NCBI RefSeq assembly: GCF_964019385.1
Contig: NC_088655.1
Coordinates: 11,174,706-11,238,705, forward strand
Length of the DNA: 64,000 nucleotides
Reading direction: 5' to 3'
DNA from: Sycon ciliatum
Taxonomy: Eukaryota > Porifera > Calcarea > Leucosolenida > Sycettidae
The notes beneath the pieces are model-generated. The model made no database searches and was not told the origin of the DNA. It saw only the letters and a list, made by a program, of their open reading frames with translations. Below, one piece after another: positions 34,184 to 44,649 of the stretch. The translations under genes were made by a program, and so were the position numbers. Numbering within the stretch: the stretch's first letter is position 1; each line of letters opens with the position of its first letter.

Positions 34184-36061
34184 ATGGAACCCCTTCGGAA
34201 GAAACCTCGTCAGTCTTTTGATGTAGTGAGATCATCTGATCTGTTGCAATTCTTTAGTTATTGTCCTGATCAAGAGTTTGCAGATGTACTAAAGTTTTTC
34301 TCTCATGTTCTACCGTCGCTGGAGCTGCTTCTTGAAGAGAATATTGAGCAATGGGGTCAGTACAAGTGTTCTTTGGTAGTTCAGGTGGTGATGCAGAAGC
34401 TGAATCCTGCTACAGGACAAATGGTTTCCAACACATTCTTCTTCCGATCGAGTACAACGCTGGTGCTCAACACCATGGAGCTGAGGGACCTTCTCAGTAG
34501 GATGATTGCTCAGATCAACGCTCGTCTTGATGATTTCGTTCGTCATGGATCAGGTTGGGTAGTTGAACGGATTTCCTGTTTACACATCGAAATGTCACGC
34601 TATTGTGTACTTGGAGGAAGTTCGTACATCCCCTTGCCACCGGAGTTGAAGTCGAAGAAGGCCATTGTTAACGTGCAGAACACTGACAACAAGTGTTTAC
34701 TGTAAGTATAGCAGTGGGGTTTCAGTGTTGTGTTATGGTGTATGGATTGAACTGTATGCCGCCTGTCCATGTCTTATGTCATCCGTACTTTAGATGGTCA
34801 ATACTGGCTGCTAAATTTTCGGCAGACAAGTCTCGTCCATGTCGTCAATCGTCGTACGCAGAACATGCGGATACTGTGGATGTGAGCGGCATCGAGTTTC
34901 CAGCAAAACTGGAAGACATACCAGTCATCGAAAGACTGAACGACGGTCTTTACATCAACGTCTTCGGATATGAAGAGAAAGTCATATATCCGTTAAGAAT
35001 TTCTCAGCAACCGCAGTCCGCCATCAATGTATTGCTCATCCAAGACGAACGCAATGACGTGGAGGTGCAGCACTGGGTGTGGATAAAGTCATTCAGTCGT
35101 CTTGTTGCTACTGGAGCACGTCGAGCACATTTCGTCTGCTTCAGATGTCTCTCAACACACGTCACGGAGAAGGCATTGAATAATCATATGATGTACTGCA
35201 GTGAACATCCTGAAGCTACGGTGGAGATGCCAAAGGCTGGCGATAGAGTGATGTTCAGGAATGTGAACAAGCAGCTTCAAGCCCCATTTGTAAGTAGAAC
35301 ACACTGTGGTCTGTTTTTTTTTTTTTTTCTTTCTTTACTGCACATGTTTCTTGACTCTGATTGTTCACCTTTCTGCTGTTTTACTCGGTGTTGTCTCTGC
35401 AGCTATTCCTAATTCTCTATCTGTCTTTTCCGCTGTTTTACTCGGTGTTGTCCCTGCTGCTATTCCTACTTCTCCCTCTCGCTCTCTCTCTCTCTCTCAA
35501 ATGCAGGTGATCTATGCCGATTGTGAGGCCTTCATAGAACCTCTGTCCACTGTCAAGAAAATCGGTCATTCGACATTCCAAAAGAACAAGCATGTAGCCT
35601 GTTCCTGTTCGTACATTGTAGTACGATCTGATGGCGTCGTCACGAACCGTTTCTTCTACCGTGGAGAAGATTCTATGTTCTGTTTTCTGCTGTCACTTGA
35701 GCAAGAGGAGGAGATTATCCGTGATGAGCTTCTAGCATGTAATGCTGGTCAAATGATCATTTCAGAAAGTCAGCAACGTGAATTTGAAACGGTAGTCTCC
35801 TGTTGGATCTGTGGTGAAGCGTTGGGTAGCGATCGTGTACGTGACCACTGTCACATCACCGGTGCTTACCGTGGTGCAGCACACAACCATTGTAACCTGA
35901 ACATGCGGATTGAGCCGTTCAAGATCAAGATTCCTGTGATCTTTCATAACTTGAAGGGATACGATTCTCATCACATCATATCTGCCATTGGGAGAACGTC
36001 CACTGATGAGATTACGTATGTGAACGAGAAAGGACAAGAACGGGTACGTTACATATGCGTG

Positions 36062-36095
<34 letters not shown>

Positions 36096-38617
36096 GTGTG
36101 TGCGTGGATCATGATGTTTTTCTAAGAAGGAAGATCATTACTATGTTGGTACTCACATTCACGTTTATATGATTGATATTCATCTTTACAGCTGCACCTT
36201 AAAACTGTGTCTCCTCTTTTTCTTTCTTCTCAGACCAAGCGTCTCGGTGCTATCAAAGTGGTTCCCATCAACAGTGAAAAATATGTCACATTCGGATGGA
36301 GACAGTTCCAGTTCATCGACAGCCTGGCATTCTTGAACACCTCCCTAGACCGGTTGGTTTCGGCTACACCACCAGATGCATTCGCCCTTCTATCCGCACG
36401 ATTTCCAGACGAGGATGAACGCAAACTGTTGACACGAAAGGGTGTCTACCCGTATGAATATATGGGGTCGTACGACCAATTCGAAGAAACGCGTCTACCA
36501 CCCAAGGATGCATTCCACTCAACGCTAACGAACACGGTGAGTAGTGTGACAGATATAGTAGATCTTTCTCTCTTTCTTTTTTCACCATCTTACTTCGAAG
36601 TACTAAAATAAGACAAAATGTGTTTGAACGCTTCCTACAGCTTCATACTAAATAATTGATTGTGTGGGCGAACTACTAAAATAAGTTCGTTGATTTGTTT
36701 TTCTTTTTGGTGTACATTTTCTATTCCCTAGGGTATCAGTGATGAAGACTATGCCTATGCGCAAACAGTATGGACTGCGTTTGACTGTGAAGATCTAGGA
36801 GACTATCACGACCTCTACCTGGAGACTGATGTGCTGCTGTTGGCTGACGTTTTCGAAAACTTCAGAAGAACTGCTCACGCAACCTATGGATTGGATCCCG
36901 CTAATTACCTCACCTTACCGGGATTTGCCTGGGATTCGCTGCTGAAAATGACGAAGGTGTCCCTTCATCTCATTTCCGACATTGACATGTTCAACTTCAT
37001 TGAGCATGGCAAAAGAGGTGGCATAAGCATGGTGTCCGCTAGACACGCCACCGCCAACAACAGATATCTATCGGAGTACAATCCAGACGAGCCGTCAAGC
37101 TTCATCCAATATTTAGATGCGAACAATCTATATGGATGGGCCATGTCTCAACCCTTGCCCGTGTCGGACTTCTGCTTTGAAGCAGTGACGGATGATCTTC
37201 TGGAGACGGTACTCGATCATCCAATGGACTCTTCGACGGGATACATGGTGGAGTGCGATTTAAGGATTCCAGATGGTGTGCATGACATGATGAATGACTA
37301 TCCGTTGGCTCCTGAGAAGATGAAGGTGACACGAGATATGCTTTCTCCATATCAGACCCACATGGCAGAGAAACTAATGGTAAGTCATGGTCTATCTGGT
37401 GGATATGCTTGTATTAATCTTCTAAGGTTTGTGTATATCTATACTGTACTCTTGTAGGTGACCGGTTTGGAAGCGAAGAAACTGGTGCCAAATCTACTGG
37501 TGAAAGAGCACTATGTTCTGCACTACAGAAACTTGCAGCAGTATGTGTCCTTGGGTGTGGAGATTACAGATGTGCATCGTGTGCTCTCCTTCACACAACA
37601 CCCATGGATGAAGCCATACATCGACACTAATACTGACCTGAGAAAGCTATCAACTTCTGATTTCGAGAAAGACTTCTATAAGGTGGGTACTCCACATCAT
37701 GTGTGTGTGTGTGTGTATTTAGCGATAGTGTGGGATCTAGTATGTACTGGAAGTGTGAATGACCTGAAGATAACAGTTTTCTTATTGTTGTTTTTCTTGT
37801 CTTTTCTTTGTATGCCTGTTTATCATAGTTGATGAACAATGCTGTATATGGCAAGACCATGGAAAACGTTCGAAACAGAGTAAACATCAAGCTCATTCGT
37901 GAACAGGATGAAAAACCACGTCTCCAGAAAAGCATCAACAAACCTTCGTACATCCGCAGTGTAGCCTTTGAGAACGATCTGATAGCAATCGAGTTTGCCA
38001 AGACAAAGGTGACTCTCAATAAACCCATTTATGTGGGTACAGCCATCCTCGATCTGTCGAAGCACTTGATGTATTCCTTTTACTATGAAGTTCTCCTACC
38101 CCGCTATGGACAAAATGTACGTTTGCTCTACACTGATACTGATAGTCTGATCGTACATATTCAAACGGATGATCTGTACACCGATATGTCAAACAACATA
38201 ACAGCCTATGACACATCCAACTATTCACCATCCCACCACCTGTACAGCACGGTCAACAAGAAGGTGGTAGGGAAGTTCAAGGACGAACTAGGTGGCAAAC
38301 CCATCAAGGAGTTCATTGGTTTGCGGAGCAAGATGTACGCATACCGCTGTGAAGACAACGACGACAATGGCAAGCGTGCCAAAGGTGTGCAGAGAAGCGT
38401 GTTGAAAAACACCATAACCGTCGATGATTATCGAACATGTCTCGTCGAGGAGTCTCAGCTGAAGAGAACAATGAATGTTCTTCGAAGTCGACGACATTGC
38501 ATTCACGGAGAGGAGCTACACAAGATTGCCCTCTGTGGATTCGACAGTAAGCGTTACATTCTGGAGGATGGTATCAACACCCTGGCATTCGGACACAAGG
38601 ATATTCCAAAGCACTGA
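34184..38617 (+). CDS. polB: Polinton protein-primed DNA polymerase B, in about seven segments
   Basis: Coding runs from an ATG at 34184 (MEPLRKKPRQSF, NLS-like) in about seven segments separated by intervals with GT..AG borders; introns are reported in some Polinton genes. Order of motifs: Exo I YADCEAF; a Cys/His module CWICGEALGSDRVRDHCH like the endonuclease-VII-type insert of Polinton polymerases; Exo II FHNLKGYDSHH; polymerase motif A YLDANNLYGWAM; motif B MNNAVYGKTMEN; motif C LLYTDTDSL; then GLRSKMYAY. These belong to the protein-primed family B polymerases that copy linear genomes from a terminal protein. It is convergent with the protease-integrase gene, about 120 bp apart. Confidence 0.93.
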
Positions 38618-38737
38618 GGGATTTCCACACATACTAGAGCATATGTCATATCTTCTCATGAAATACATTGTAAATACTATGCGATTCATAATATTCACGT
38701 TAATCCAAAGCATGAGCTACATTGTACATATGAAATG

Positions 38738-40231
38738 CTAATACTTTTTGAGATCATTCACATCCTTCTTTGTTAACCAGGTATGGAATTTTTCGTCTTG
38801 ATAACCCTTCCATTTGACGAGCCGACTGTTCTTGTTGTATTCCAACACCTTATCGAATCTCAATCCTGTGTGTCTGGCATGTTGTAGCTCAGCTCCATAG
38901 AACTGTCCTTGAATGACTTCTCCCATCAGGTCTTGAACACGATAGGTGTGGGGTACAGTGGGTAGGACATCGTTTACCACGAACACTTCCTCTGTCCAGT
39001 TGGGCGTGTACCCTTTCTCGAAATGACGTTTAGCCACAGCCAAACGCACATCATCACCCACTTTGAATTTAGCTGGTGATTGCTTCGAGTGTACGTCTGC
39101 ATCTTTTGGTTTTCCATCAAGAGAAGCTTTCGTGGGACTCATGCCGATACTGCGATGTTTCGAGCTGTTGTACTTGACCATAAGCTGAGGAAGGACGTCA
39201 AGATACTGTGTCGTAGCTTTCTCCGTGAAATGGCGCCACATTCTGCCTTTCAGTGTTCTATTGAAGCGTTCCACCACCACGGCTTTTCCTTCGTTGTGAG
39301 TGCTGTACATGATGATGTTGTGATCCTTGACCCATTGCTTCATTGTTGCATTGTAGAACTCCTTGCCTTCGTCTACCCATAGTTTTTGTGGTACCCTGTT
39401 CGATGTTTTCAGGATCAGGTCGAATGCATCCCTGACAGCAGAGCCAGTTTTGGTTTTCAGGGGTACTGCCCAGGCATAGCGACTGTACAGATCGATGACG
39501 GTCAGCAGGAATTTGTAGTTCTTGTTGCTTCGGGCAAACCGTTGCATATCCACTAGATCGGCACTCCAGATGTGATCCACAGACCTGCTCTTCACCTTGC
39601 GTCTTTTGAAATGCACTCGTCTGGGTTTGTGCAATTCGTTAGCCAGTTGCGTGTGGAATGGTGTGGACTGCGACTTCTTCTTCTGTCTTCCATCATGAAG
39701 TGCTTTTTGCACTTTCGTATCCCACAAGGCTCCACCACCTCGCAAGGCACCTAAACTGAGAACCAGTTGATCGTTTTCCAGCTTTTCATCCTCATCGAAG
39801 ACTCTTCGGAAAATTCGAAGTGCTTCATCCAGACCATATTTGGAAAATAGCTTTCCCATCAATATGGCATACCATCCACATACTGCTGTGCTTCTGTCTT
39901 GAACGGCTTGGGTGTTGGTGATGATCTTACAGTCTACATAGGCTTCTTTAAAGAAATCGCACAGTGCAGGTTCAGTGTAATCTTGCTCCATAGTGTATAG
40001 ACTGCGTCCGAAACTGTCAAAAACCAGGATCACGTTTTGCTCGCGACACACGGTCAACCAATGATGTCCACCTTCCGGTGCATCGTACACCGGTAGAACG
40101 TTGTCGGTGTTGACGATACAAAAGTCTCCATTGTTCAAGGGTGGTAAGAGATCGTAACTTGTACACCCCACGAACCCTCCAACACCATTCAATCTTCCTT
40201 TGATGTCGGCACTGCTGAGAGGGTAGTCCAT
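38738..40231 (-). CDS. Adenain-type protease fused to chromodomain integrase (497 aa)
   Basis: One uninterrupted frame from an ATG. Residues 1-165 match the adenovirus-type cysteine protease that matures virions: His56/57 (GGHHWLTVC), Asp72 (FDSFG) and Cys118 (STAVCGWYA). Residues about 205-350 are a retroviral-like integrase with a DDE core: Asp215 (IWSADLVDM), Asp277 (LWVDEGKEF) and Glu311 (VVVERFNRTLKG). The C-terminus (LVKWKGYQDEKFHTWL, about 470-486) is chromodomain-like, as in many Polinton integrases. In most Polintons protease and integrase are separate genes. The junction (about 165-200) is Lys/Arg-rich and could be cut by the protease itself; that is inference. Confidence 0.92.
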   Translation of the reverse strand: MDYPLSSADIKGRLNGVGGFVGCTSYDLLPPLNNGDFCIVNTDNVLPVYDAPEGGHHWLTVCREQNVILVFDSFGRSLYTMEQDYTEPALCDFFKEAYVDCKIITNTQAVQDRSTAVCGWYAILMGKLFSKYGLDEALRIFRRVFDEDEKLENDQLVLSLGALRGGGALWDTKVQKALHDGRQKKKSQSTPFHTQLANELHKPRRVHFKRRKVKSRSVDHIWSADLVDMQRFARSNKNYKFLLTVIDLYSRYAWAVPLKTKTGSAVRDAFDLILKTSNRVPQKLWVDEGKEFYNATMKQWVKDHNIIMYSTHNEGKAVVVERFNRTLKGRMWRHFTEKATTQYLDVLPQLMVKYNSSKHRSIGMSPTKASLDGKPKDADVHSKQSPAKFKVGDDVRLAVAKRHFEKGYTPNWTEEVFVVNDVLPTVPHTYRVQDLMGEVIQGQFYGAELQHARHTGLRFDKVLEYNKNSRLVKWKGYQDEKFHTWLTKKDVNDLKKY

Positions 40232-40266
40232 TCTTGATCATAGCCTGAAAATTTTCGCGCACGTGA

Positions 40267-41328
40267 TCACATTGAACGTCCACTCAGGATATCCTTGATG
40301 ATACGAGTGATCCTGCTTTTATCCTTCAGAACCTCTTGAATGAATGATGCATCGTCCACCATCACCTTTTGTGCTCTGATCATGAAATGCTCGGGATGGA
40401 TCAATTTTGCTTCAGTTGTTCTACCATACGTAGAAGTCATATCGTTGAGATCTTGAAACTTGAGCTGCGATCCTGGTACAGCTAGCACTAGGGTGGCTAG
40501 TTCATGAATCTTTCGTTCTGATCGAAGGAATCCATCGACATGTTTGTGGATTCCCACCGCACCCGCTATGGTTGCAAACGGGTACCTGGACATGTAGATG
40601 CGATTCGTCTCGTTGACCAGAGTAGTGTAGTCGTTCATCGTCTGCGTCTTCAGGGCATCCGCAGCCGCTTCCACCCGACTCCTGAACCTCAGTCGATCTT
40701 CATCGTAGAGTTGCAGCAGTTGTGATCGGCTTGTGAAATAGTTGCTCTTCAAAAAGGTTGCCGGTATATTTGTATGTCGGAGGAAACTGTCCAGGATTTG
40801 TAGGATCCATCGGTCAAATTCGTGGTCTTGTAATAGATTGAAAGGCACTGATGTTAAAGGTGCCTTTCTCTTCTTCCTGACATCTGCAACGGAATCGCGA
40901 ACTTGATCGGTAGTGGAATCATAGTTGAGTATGTTGGATGCAATCACATTTCTCACAGACGGGTAACTGATGTGATCGGGATTGTTTTTGAAGTGGGTGT
41001 CATATAGACGCTTTACTCGCGGATCAGCTTGCAGTTCCAACAGGGTGGAGGTGCTCAAACTGTGATCTGGCACTTGGGAAAGAACTTTCTTGACGCTTTT
41101 CAAGTAGGTATTGTAGTTATTACCTCCTTTTTGCCGCATGAGTGGTGGTATACCGAGAACTTCCCACGAATTTACTCTCTTCTTGAGGATGTGTTGAGGA
41201 TGTTTCGACATAAACTGCAAGGTTTGCAACCTTTTACGCTTGGGTATCGAGAAGGATCCCTTTCTGGACCCCACCCTCTGTATACTGCTCGGTAGCCCAT
41301 TTGAGAATTTCACCGTAAGATGCTCCAT
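40267..41328 (-). CDS. Polinton unknown protein (353 aa)
   Basis: Starts with an ATG at 41328 and ends 35 bp before the protease-integrase gene. Not recognised. It is basic at the N-terminus (KGSFSIPKRKRLQTLQF) and mostly helical in appearance, with KKRKAPL as a possible NLS. No transmembrane segment. Its place among replication and virion genes makes terminal-protein, DNA-binding or virion roles possible, but nothing in the sequence decides. Confidence 0.7.
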   Translation of the reverse strand: MEHLTVKFSNGLPSSIQRVGSRKGSFSIPKRKRLQTLQFMSKHPQHILKKRVNSWEVLGIPPLMRQKGGNNYNTYLKSVKKVLSQVPDHSLSTSTLLELQADPRVKRLYDTHFKNNPDHISYPSVRNVIASNILNYDSTTDQVRDSVADVRKKRKAPLTSVPFNLLQDHEFDRWILQILDSFLRHTNIPATFLKSNYFTSRSQLLQLYDEDRLRFRSRVEAAADALKTQTMNDYTTLVNETNRIYMSRYPFATIAGAVGIHKHVDGFLRSERKIHELATLVLAVPGSQLKFQDLNDMTSTYGRTTEAKLIHPEHFMIRAQKVMVDDASFIQEVLKDKSRITRIIKDILSGRSM

Positions 41329-41364
41329 TCTTATTCATTATTGGAATTTTTTTTTCAATGTTTC

Positions 41365-41456
41365 GGCTAACTTTTCGGCTAACTTTTCGGCTAACTTTTC
41401 GGCTAACTTTTCGGCTAACTTTTCGGCTAACTTTTCGGCTAACTTTTCGGCTAAAC
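41365..41456. repeat. 12-bp tandem repeat between two Polinton genes
   Basis: About eight copies of CGGCTAACTTTT in the 150-bp gap between the ATPase and the 353-aa gene, that is, upstream of the latter. A frame reading it as (RKVS)n is probably not translated. Confidence 0.85.
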
Positions 41457-41475
41457 ACGCACATCAACGAGGTTT

Positions 41476-42228
41476 TTATTCAAAAGTCACCTTTAATGCA
41501 GTGTCTTCGCAATACGTGTAGTACTGATTAGAAGAGCAATCAATGGTTAGGATAGGTCTGCGACACACCGCCAATAACTTCTCATACAATCTAAAGATAA
41601 TGGATGACTTCGTGCACAGACCACCAAACAGAGTATTGAGATAACGCTTGATATTGCTTTTATCAGTGAAGCGAAATAGATACATAAAGTTTGCATTGAT
41701 CTTCATGTCCTTAATGTTATCAAAGCTCTGAGAGAGAAAGAACACGTTCAACTTATGATGATGACTGTACATGGTGAAGAACTTGTAGAGACACTCTCTT
41801 TGACTGCCGTGCTTCAAACCCATCACTCTGATGTCATCAATGATCACATAGGTGTTAGGCTGGAGATCCATGTCTTCGATACACTCGGGCATGGTGCTGT
41901 AATGCTTGAAGGATTTGAGGCTTGGGAGACGATACTGATCGGCCGGCGTGTTGGAGATGACAACTATACGCTCAGGTTGCACACGTTTCAGGAGCTTGAT
42001 GAGAAAGTAGGATTTACCCATGTTGCTCTGTCCCAGAAACAATACGTTTTGACCCCAGGATTTCAGAGCAGGAATGATTTCCGTGAACCAATCCTTAGAC
42101 TCGAACTGAAGACCAGGAATGTGCAGCCCGTGTCGAGCAGTGGCCGTGGTCGGAACATCGTCGTTCCTTACGGGACTAGTCTTTTTCTTCCTCCCGATTT
42201 CCTGTCCAAGGAGCGAGATAAAGTCCAT
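41476..42228 (-). CDS. Polinton A32-like (FtsK/HerA) genome-packaging ATPase
   Basis: 250 aa from an ATG. Walker A is FLGQSNMGKSYFL (residues about 64-76) and Walker B YVIIDDI (127-133), followed by an FFLSQSF stretch that fits sensor position. This family pumps viral DNA into capsids in poxviruses, other large DNA viruses and Polinton-like elements. It lies three bases from the next gene upstream, so the - strand genes here may share transcripts. Confidence 0.9.
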   Translation of the reverse strand: MDFISLLGQEIGRKKKTSPVRNDDVPTTATARHGLHIPGLQFESKDWFTEIIPALKSWGQNVLFLGQSNMGKSYFLIKLLKRVQPERIVVISNTPADQYRLPSLKSFKHYSTMPECIEDMDLQPNTYVIIDDIRVMGLKHGSQRECLYKFFTMYSHHHKLNVFFLSQSFDNIKDMKINANFMYLFRFTDKSNIKRYLNTLFGGLCTKSSIIFRLYEKLLAVCRRPILTIDCSSNQYYTYCEDTALKVTFE

Positions 42229-42230
42229 GA

Positions 42231-43016
42231 TCAGATGTTGTAGGATGGACCGATGTGAGCGGAACTCATAGAAGACGGTCCTGCACTGTTAATGTTCTGT
42301 CGAATTTTTTGAGCAAATGGAGTTTCAGGACGGGTTAGGGATCTACGAGGTGCAGACAGGAACGATGAAGCTTCGTCGAGGGCACGATGTCCTAGTTTTT
42401 TGAACAATACCCTTCCTTGTTTCTTTATTCCTCGTGCCCTGCGGCCTTTGGAGCGAACTTGACGAGCTGGTTTCTTGGTTTTTCGAGATGCTCGTTGACG
42501 AATCTTCTTCGGTGCATGCCGACGACGACGACTTTTAGTGCGCTTCATGGCACCTGCTGAGCTTCCCTTCCTTACTCCTCTGCCGAATATTTTATCCATT
42601 ACGTTGTCACCCAGTGATGCCATGGTACCCATGGCCAAGGGAGCAGCCAGGTTCGTCAGGAGTGGTATGGCCTTGGCGGCTAATCCTGGTGGAATGGCTA
42701 GACCTCCTCGGTGCATGGCAGGGTTGTAAGCTGTTTTCATTTGCGTTTCCACAATGTCTCCGGACTCTCCTCTCCCCAAAAGCATGGGAAGAAGTGTCAT
42801 TCCTGCCATGGCAGCCAGGGGTCCAAGTCCACCGCGTTGCATTGCATCTTGTTTTGTCGTGGGTTCCGCCATCTGTTTTTCCATCTCATCCGGTCCAGCA
42901 CCGATTAGGTTTTTCCAGAAGCTCTTTTTCCAGAAGAATCCACCGTGTTGTCGACTCGATGTTTTCAAATCACCACCGTAGACACGATGTCTGGTCTCCA
43001 GGTCACCACCTTCCAT
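42231..43016 (-). CDS. Polinton Arg/Lys-rich virion-like protein (261 aa)
   Basis: Starts with MEGGDLETRH and YGGDLKTSS, a repeated GGDL motif, then a Gly/Ala/Met-rich hydrophobic part (about 62-130), then a strongly basic block (KSRRRRHAPKKIRQRASRK, about 155-210). This composition is like adenovirus core and cement proteins (VI, VII, mu), which are cut by adenain after Gly-Gly-type sites. Family assignment is inference. Confidence 0.72.
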   Translation of the reverse strand: MEGGDLETRHRVYGGDLKTSSRQHGGFFWKKSFWKNLIGAGPDEMEKQMAEPTTKQDAMQRGGLGPLAAMAGMTLLPMLLGRGESGDIVETQMKTAYNPAMHRGGLAIPPGLAAKAIPLLTNLAAPLAMGTMASLGDNVMDKIFGRGVRKGSSAGAMKRTKSRRRRHAPKKIRQRASRKTKKPARQVRSKGRRARGIKKQGRVLFKKLGHRALDEASSFLSAPRRSLTRPETPFAQKIRQNINSAGPSSMSSAHIGPSYNI

Positions 43017-43047
43017 GATGCCCTTTTACTACTAGGTCGGAATTAAT

Positions 43048-44649
43048 TCATACAACTTCGGCTTTGATACCTTCATCTTTGCTCATGGTGTACAAGTACT
43101 TGTCCATGCAGAGAAGGTTGACTTTGATCGAGGCACCATTTTCGCTAGGTCTCCTCACGGGGGCGTTTGTCACGTCGCTAAATTGATAGTCGATGGACAG
43201 ATTTCCTCTCGATCTTGGATTGTCTGTGGTCCGATCCAGATTCAAGTTGATAGGCACCATAAAGTAGTGATTGCAGTAATCTGCAGCGGTGATGGGGATT
43301 TGCGTTCCATACGTCTTGCCGAAAAAGTCTTGAACCAGATTGTAGCCACGCAGGTAGGAGGATTTGTTGTAATCGTAGAAGTATTGCCCTTCAGTATTAC
43401 GACTCACATCCCACTGGAACTTGAGCGGGTTGTCAAAGAGCGTCTGGTCGTTGACAGTGACACGAAGTTGACTGAGATTTGCATGAATCATGGCCAGTCT
43501 GTTCGAAGAATGCGATGCTTCACCTCCAGCCAATGCTGGCTGTGTACCATGAGTCAAATCTGTGAAGAACAGGATCATCCTGCGTGGAATGTCCGCATTG
43601 TGAAGCAGTTCCAGTGTACCAGCATCATCTGAAATGCTCTTTTGTATGAGACGAGGGCACCACGTGTGGAAATAGAGTTGTTTGGGAAGGCGTACACGAT
43701 CGGTGAGATTGGGTTCCATGCGATAGGTAGTGTACACAAAGTCCAATTGGAGTAGATCGATCTCAATATCACCGACGCTCAGAGCACTGTTGGCACCACC
43801 GCCTTGATCGCTAAGCATGATGTATCTGGAAAGCTCGGATTGTGGCAGATCAAAGCGAAGCTTCACCTGTGTACCCGGGGGTAACCAAGCATCGTCCTGA
43901 TTGAAAAACGGTAGGAAGGGTCTCAGCTTGTACTGAAACCGTCCAACAGCTGCACGAAGTGCATTTTCCTGAACCGTGTTGGAGAAGCCTTCGTTGGTGA
44001 CAAGCTCGACGGTGGGTGCACGCCTGAGTGTGAAATCATCGACGAAATCCGGTGCTTGTGCTGCATTAGCGTTTGCAGCGTTTGTTTCGAAGGCATAGCC
44101 ATGCTTACGCTTCACACCAAGTTGATAGGGTGATAAATCCACACCTCTCAATGCTCTTTGCGGATCCAGTTTCTGTAGACCGTAGAGATCCGAGTCCACG
44201 TACTGAAGGCGTTCGCTGCTGCTTTCCATTAGACTGAGGATATGCTGAACCATTTGCATGTCGGCAACTTTACTCGATTGCGTGACCTCTGTTCCGTTGA
44301 TCTCCACTCGAATGTTCTTGAACCACGAAAAGGCTGGTGACGTGGTGCACACCCATCGCGTGTAGTCTCCAGGCTGGTTATTGAGATTGTTTTTGACACT
44401 ATAGCGCATTTTCACGATGAAATAGCTCTCCCCCAGAGCAATGAAATTCGGCGACGAGATGTCTAGTTCATTGTTCAGGGATGGTGGTGATCGATCTGCT
44501 GTGGAAAAGAGTCGTACTCCGCGTCTACCCTCAAGCAACGAGAGTTTCTTCTCCGTCCTGTCGAGGATGTTCTTCTGAACGATCTTCGTGTTGGTCAGGA
44601 GTCCCGTGAAGGACTCCGGAGCTTGTGGTGAGTATATCTCCTGTGCCAT
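43048..44649 (-). CDS. Polinton major capsid protein (double jelly-roll), 533 aa
   Basis: The N-terminal part has the Polinton MCP pattern FSWFKNIRVEINGTEVTQ and ALGESYFIVKMRYSV, followed by FLPFFNQDDAWLPPGTQVKL and a LDFVYTTYRM strand later. About 530 residues is normal for double-jelly-roll capsid proteins of Polintons and virophages. It should form pseudo-hexameric capsomers. Its start overlaps the end of the membrane-protein gene by about 120 bp in another frame. Confidence 0.9.
   Translation of the reverse strand: MAQEIYSPQAPESFTGLLTNTKIVQKNILDRTEKKLSLLEGRRGVRLFSTADRSPPSLNNELDISSPNFIALGESYFIVKMRYSVKNNLNNQPGDYTRWVCTTSPAFSWFKNIRVEINGTEVTQSSKVADMQMVQHILSLMESSSERLQYVDSDLYGLQKLDPQRALRGVDLSPYQLGVKRKHGYAFETNAANANAAQAPDFVDDFTLRRAPTVELVTNEGFSNTVQENALRAAVGRFQYKLRPFLPFFNQDDAWLPPGTQVKLRFDLPQSELSRYIMLSDQGGGANSALSVGDIEIDLLQLDFVYTTYRMEPNLTDRVRLPKQLYFHTWCPRLIQKSISDDAGTLELLHNADIPRRMILFFTDLTHGTQPALAGGEASHSSNRLAMIHANLSQLRVTVNDQTLFDNPLKFQWDVSRNTEGQYFYDYNKSSYLRGYNLVQDFFGKTYGTQIPITAADYCNHYFMVPINLNLDRTTDNPRSRGNLSIDYQFSDVTNAPVRRPSENGASIKVNLLCMDKYLYTMSKDEGIKAEVV

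Noticed and set aside
35998-36030. CTGATGAG string in polB
   Set aside because: No stem II or GAAA; it is coding sequence.
41234-41467. (RKVS)n protein
   Set aside because: Intergenic 12-bp tandem repeat; the frame overlaps the 353-aa gene start.
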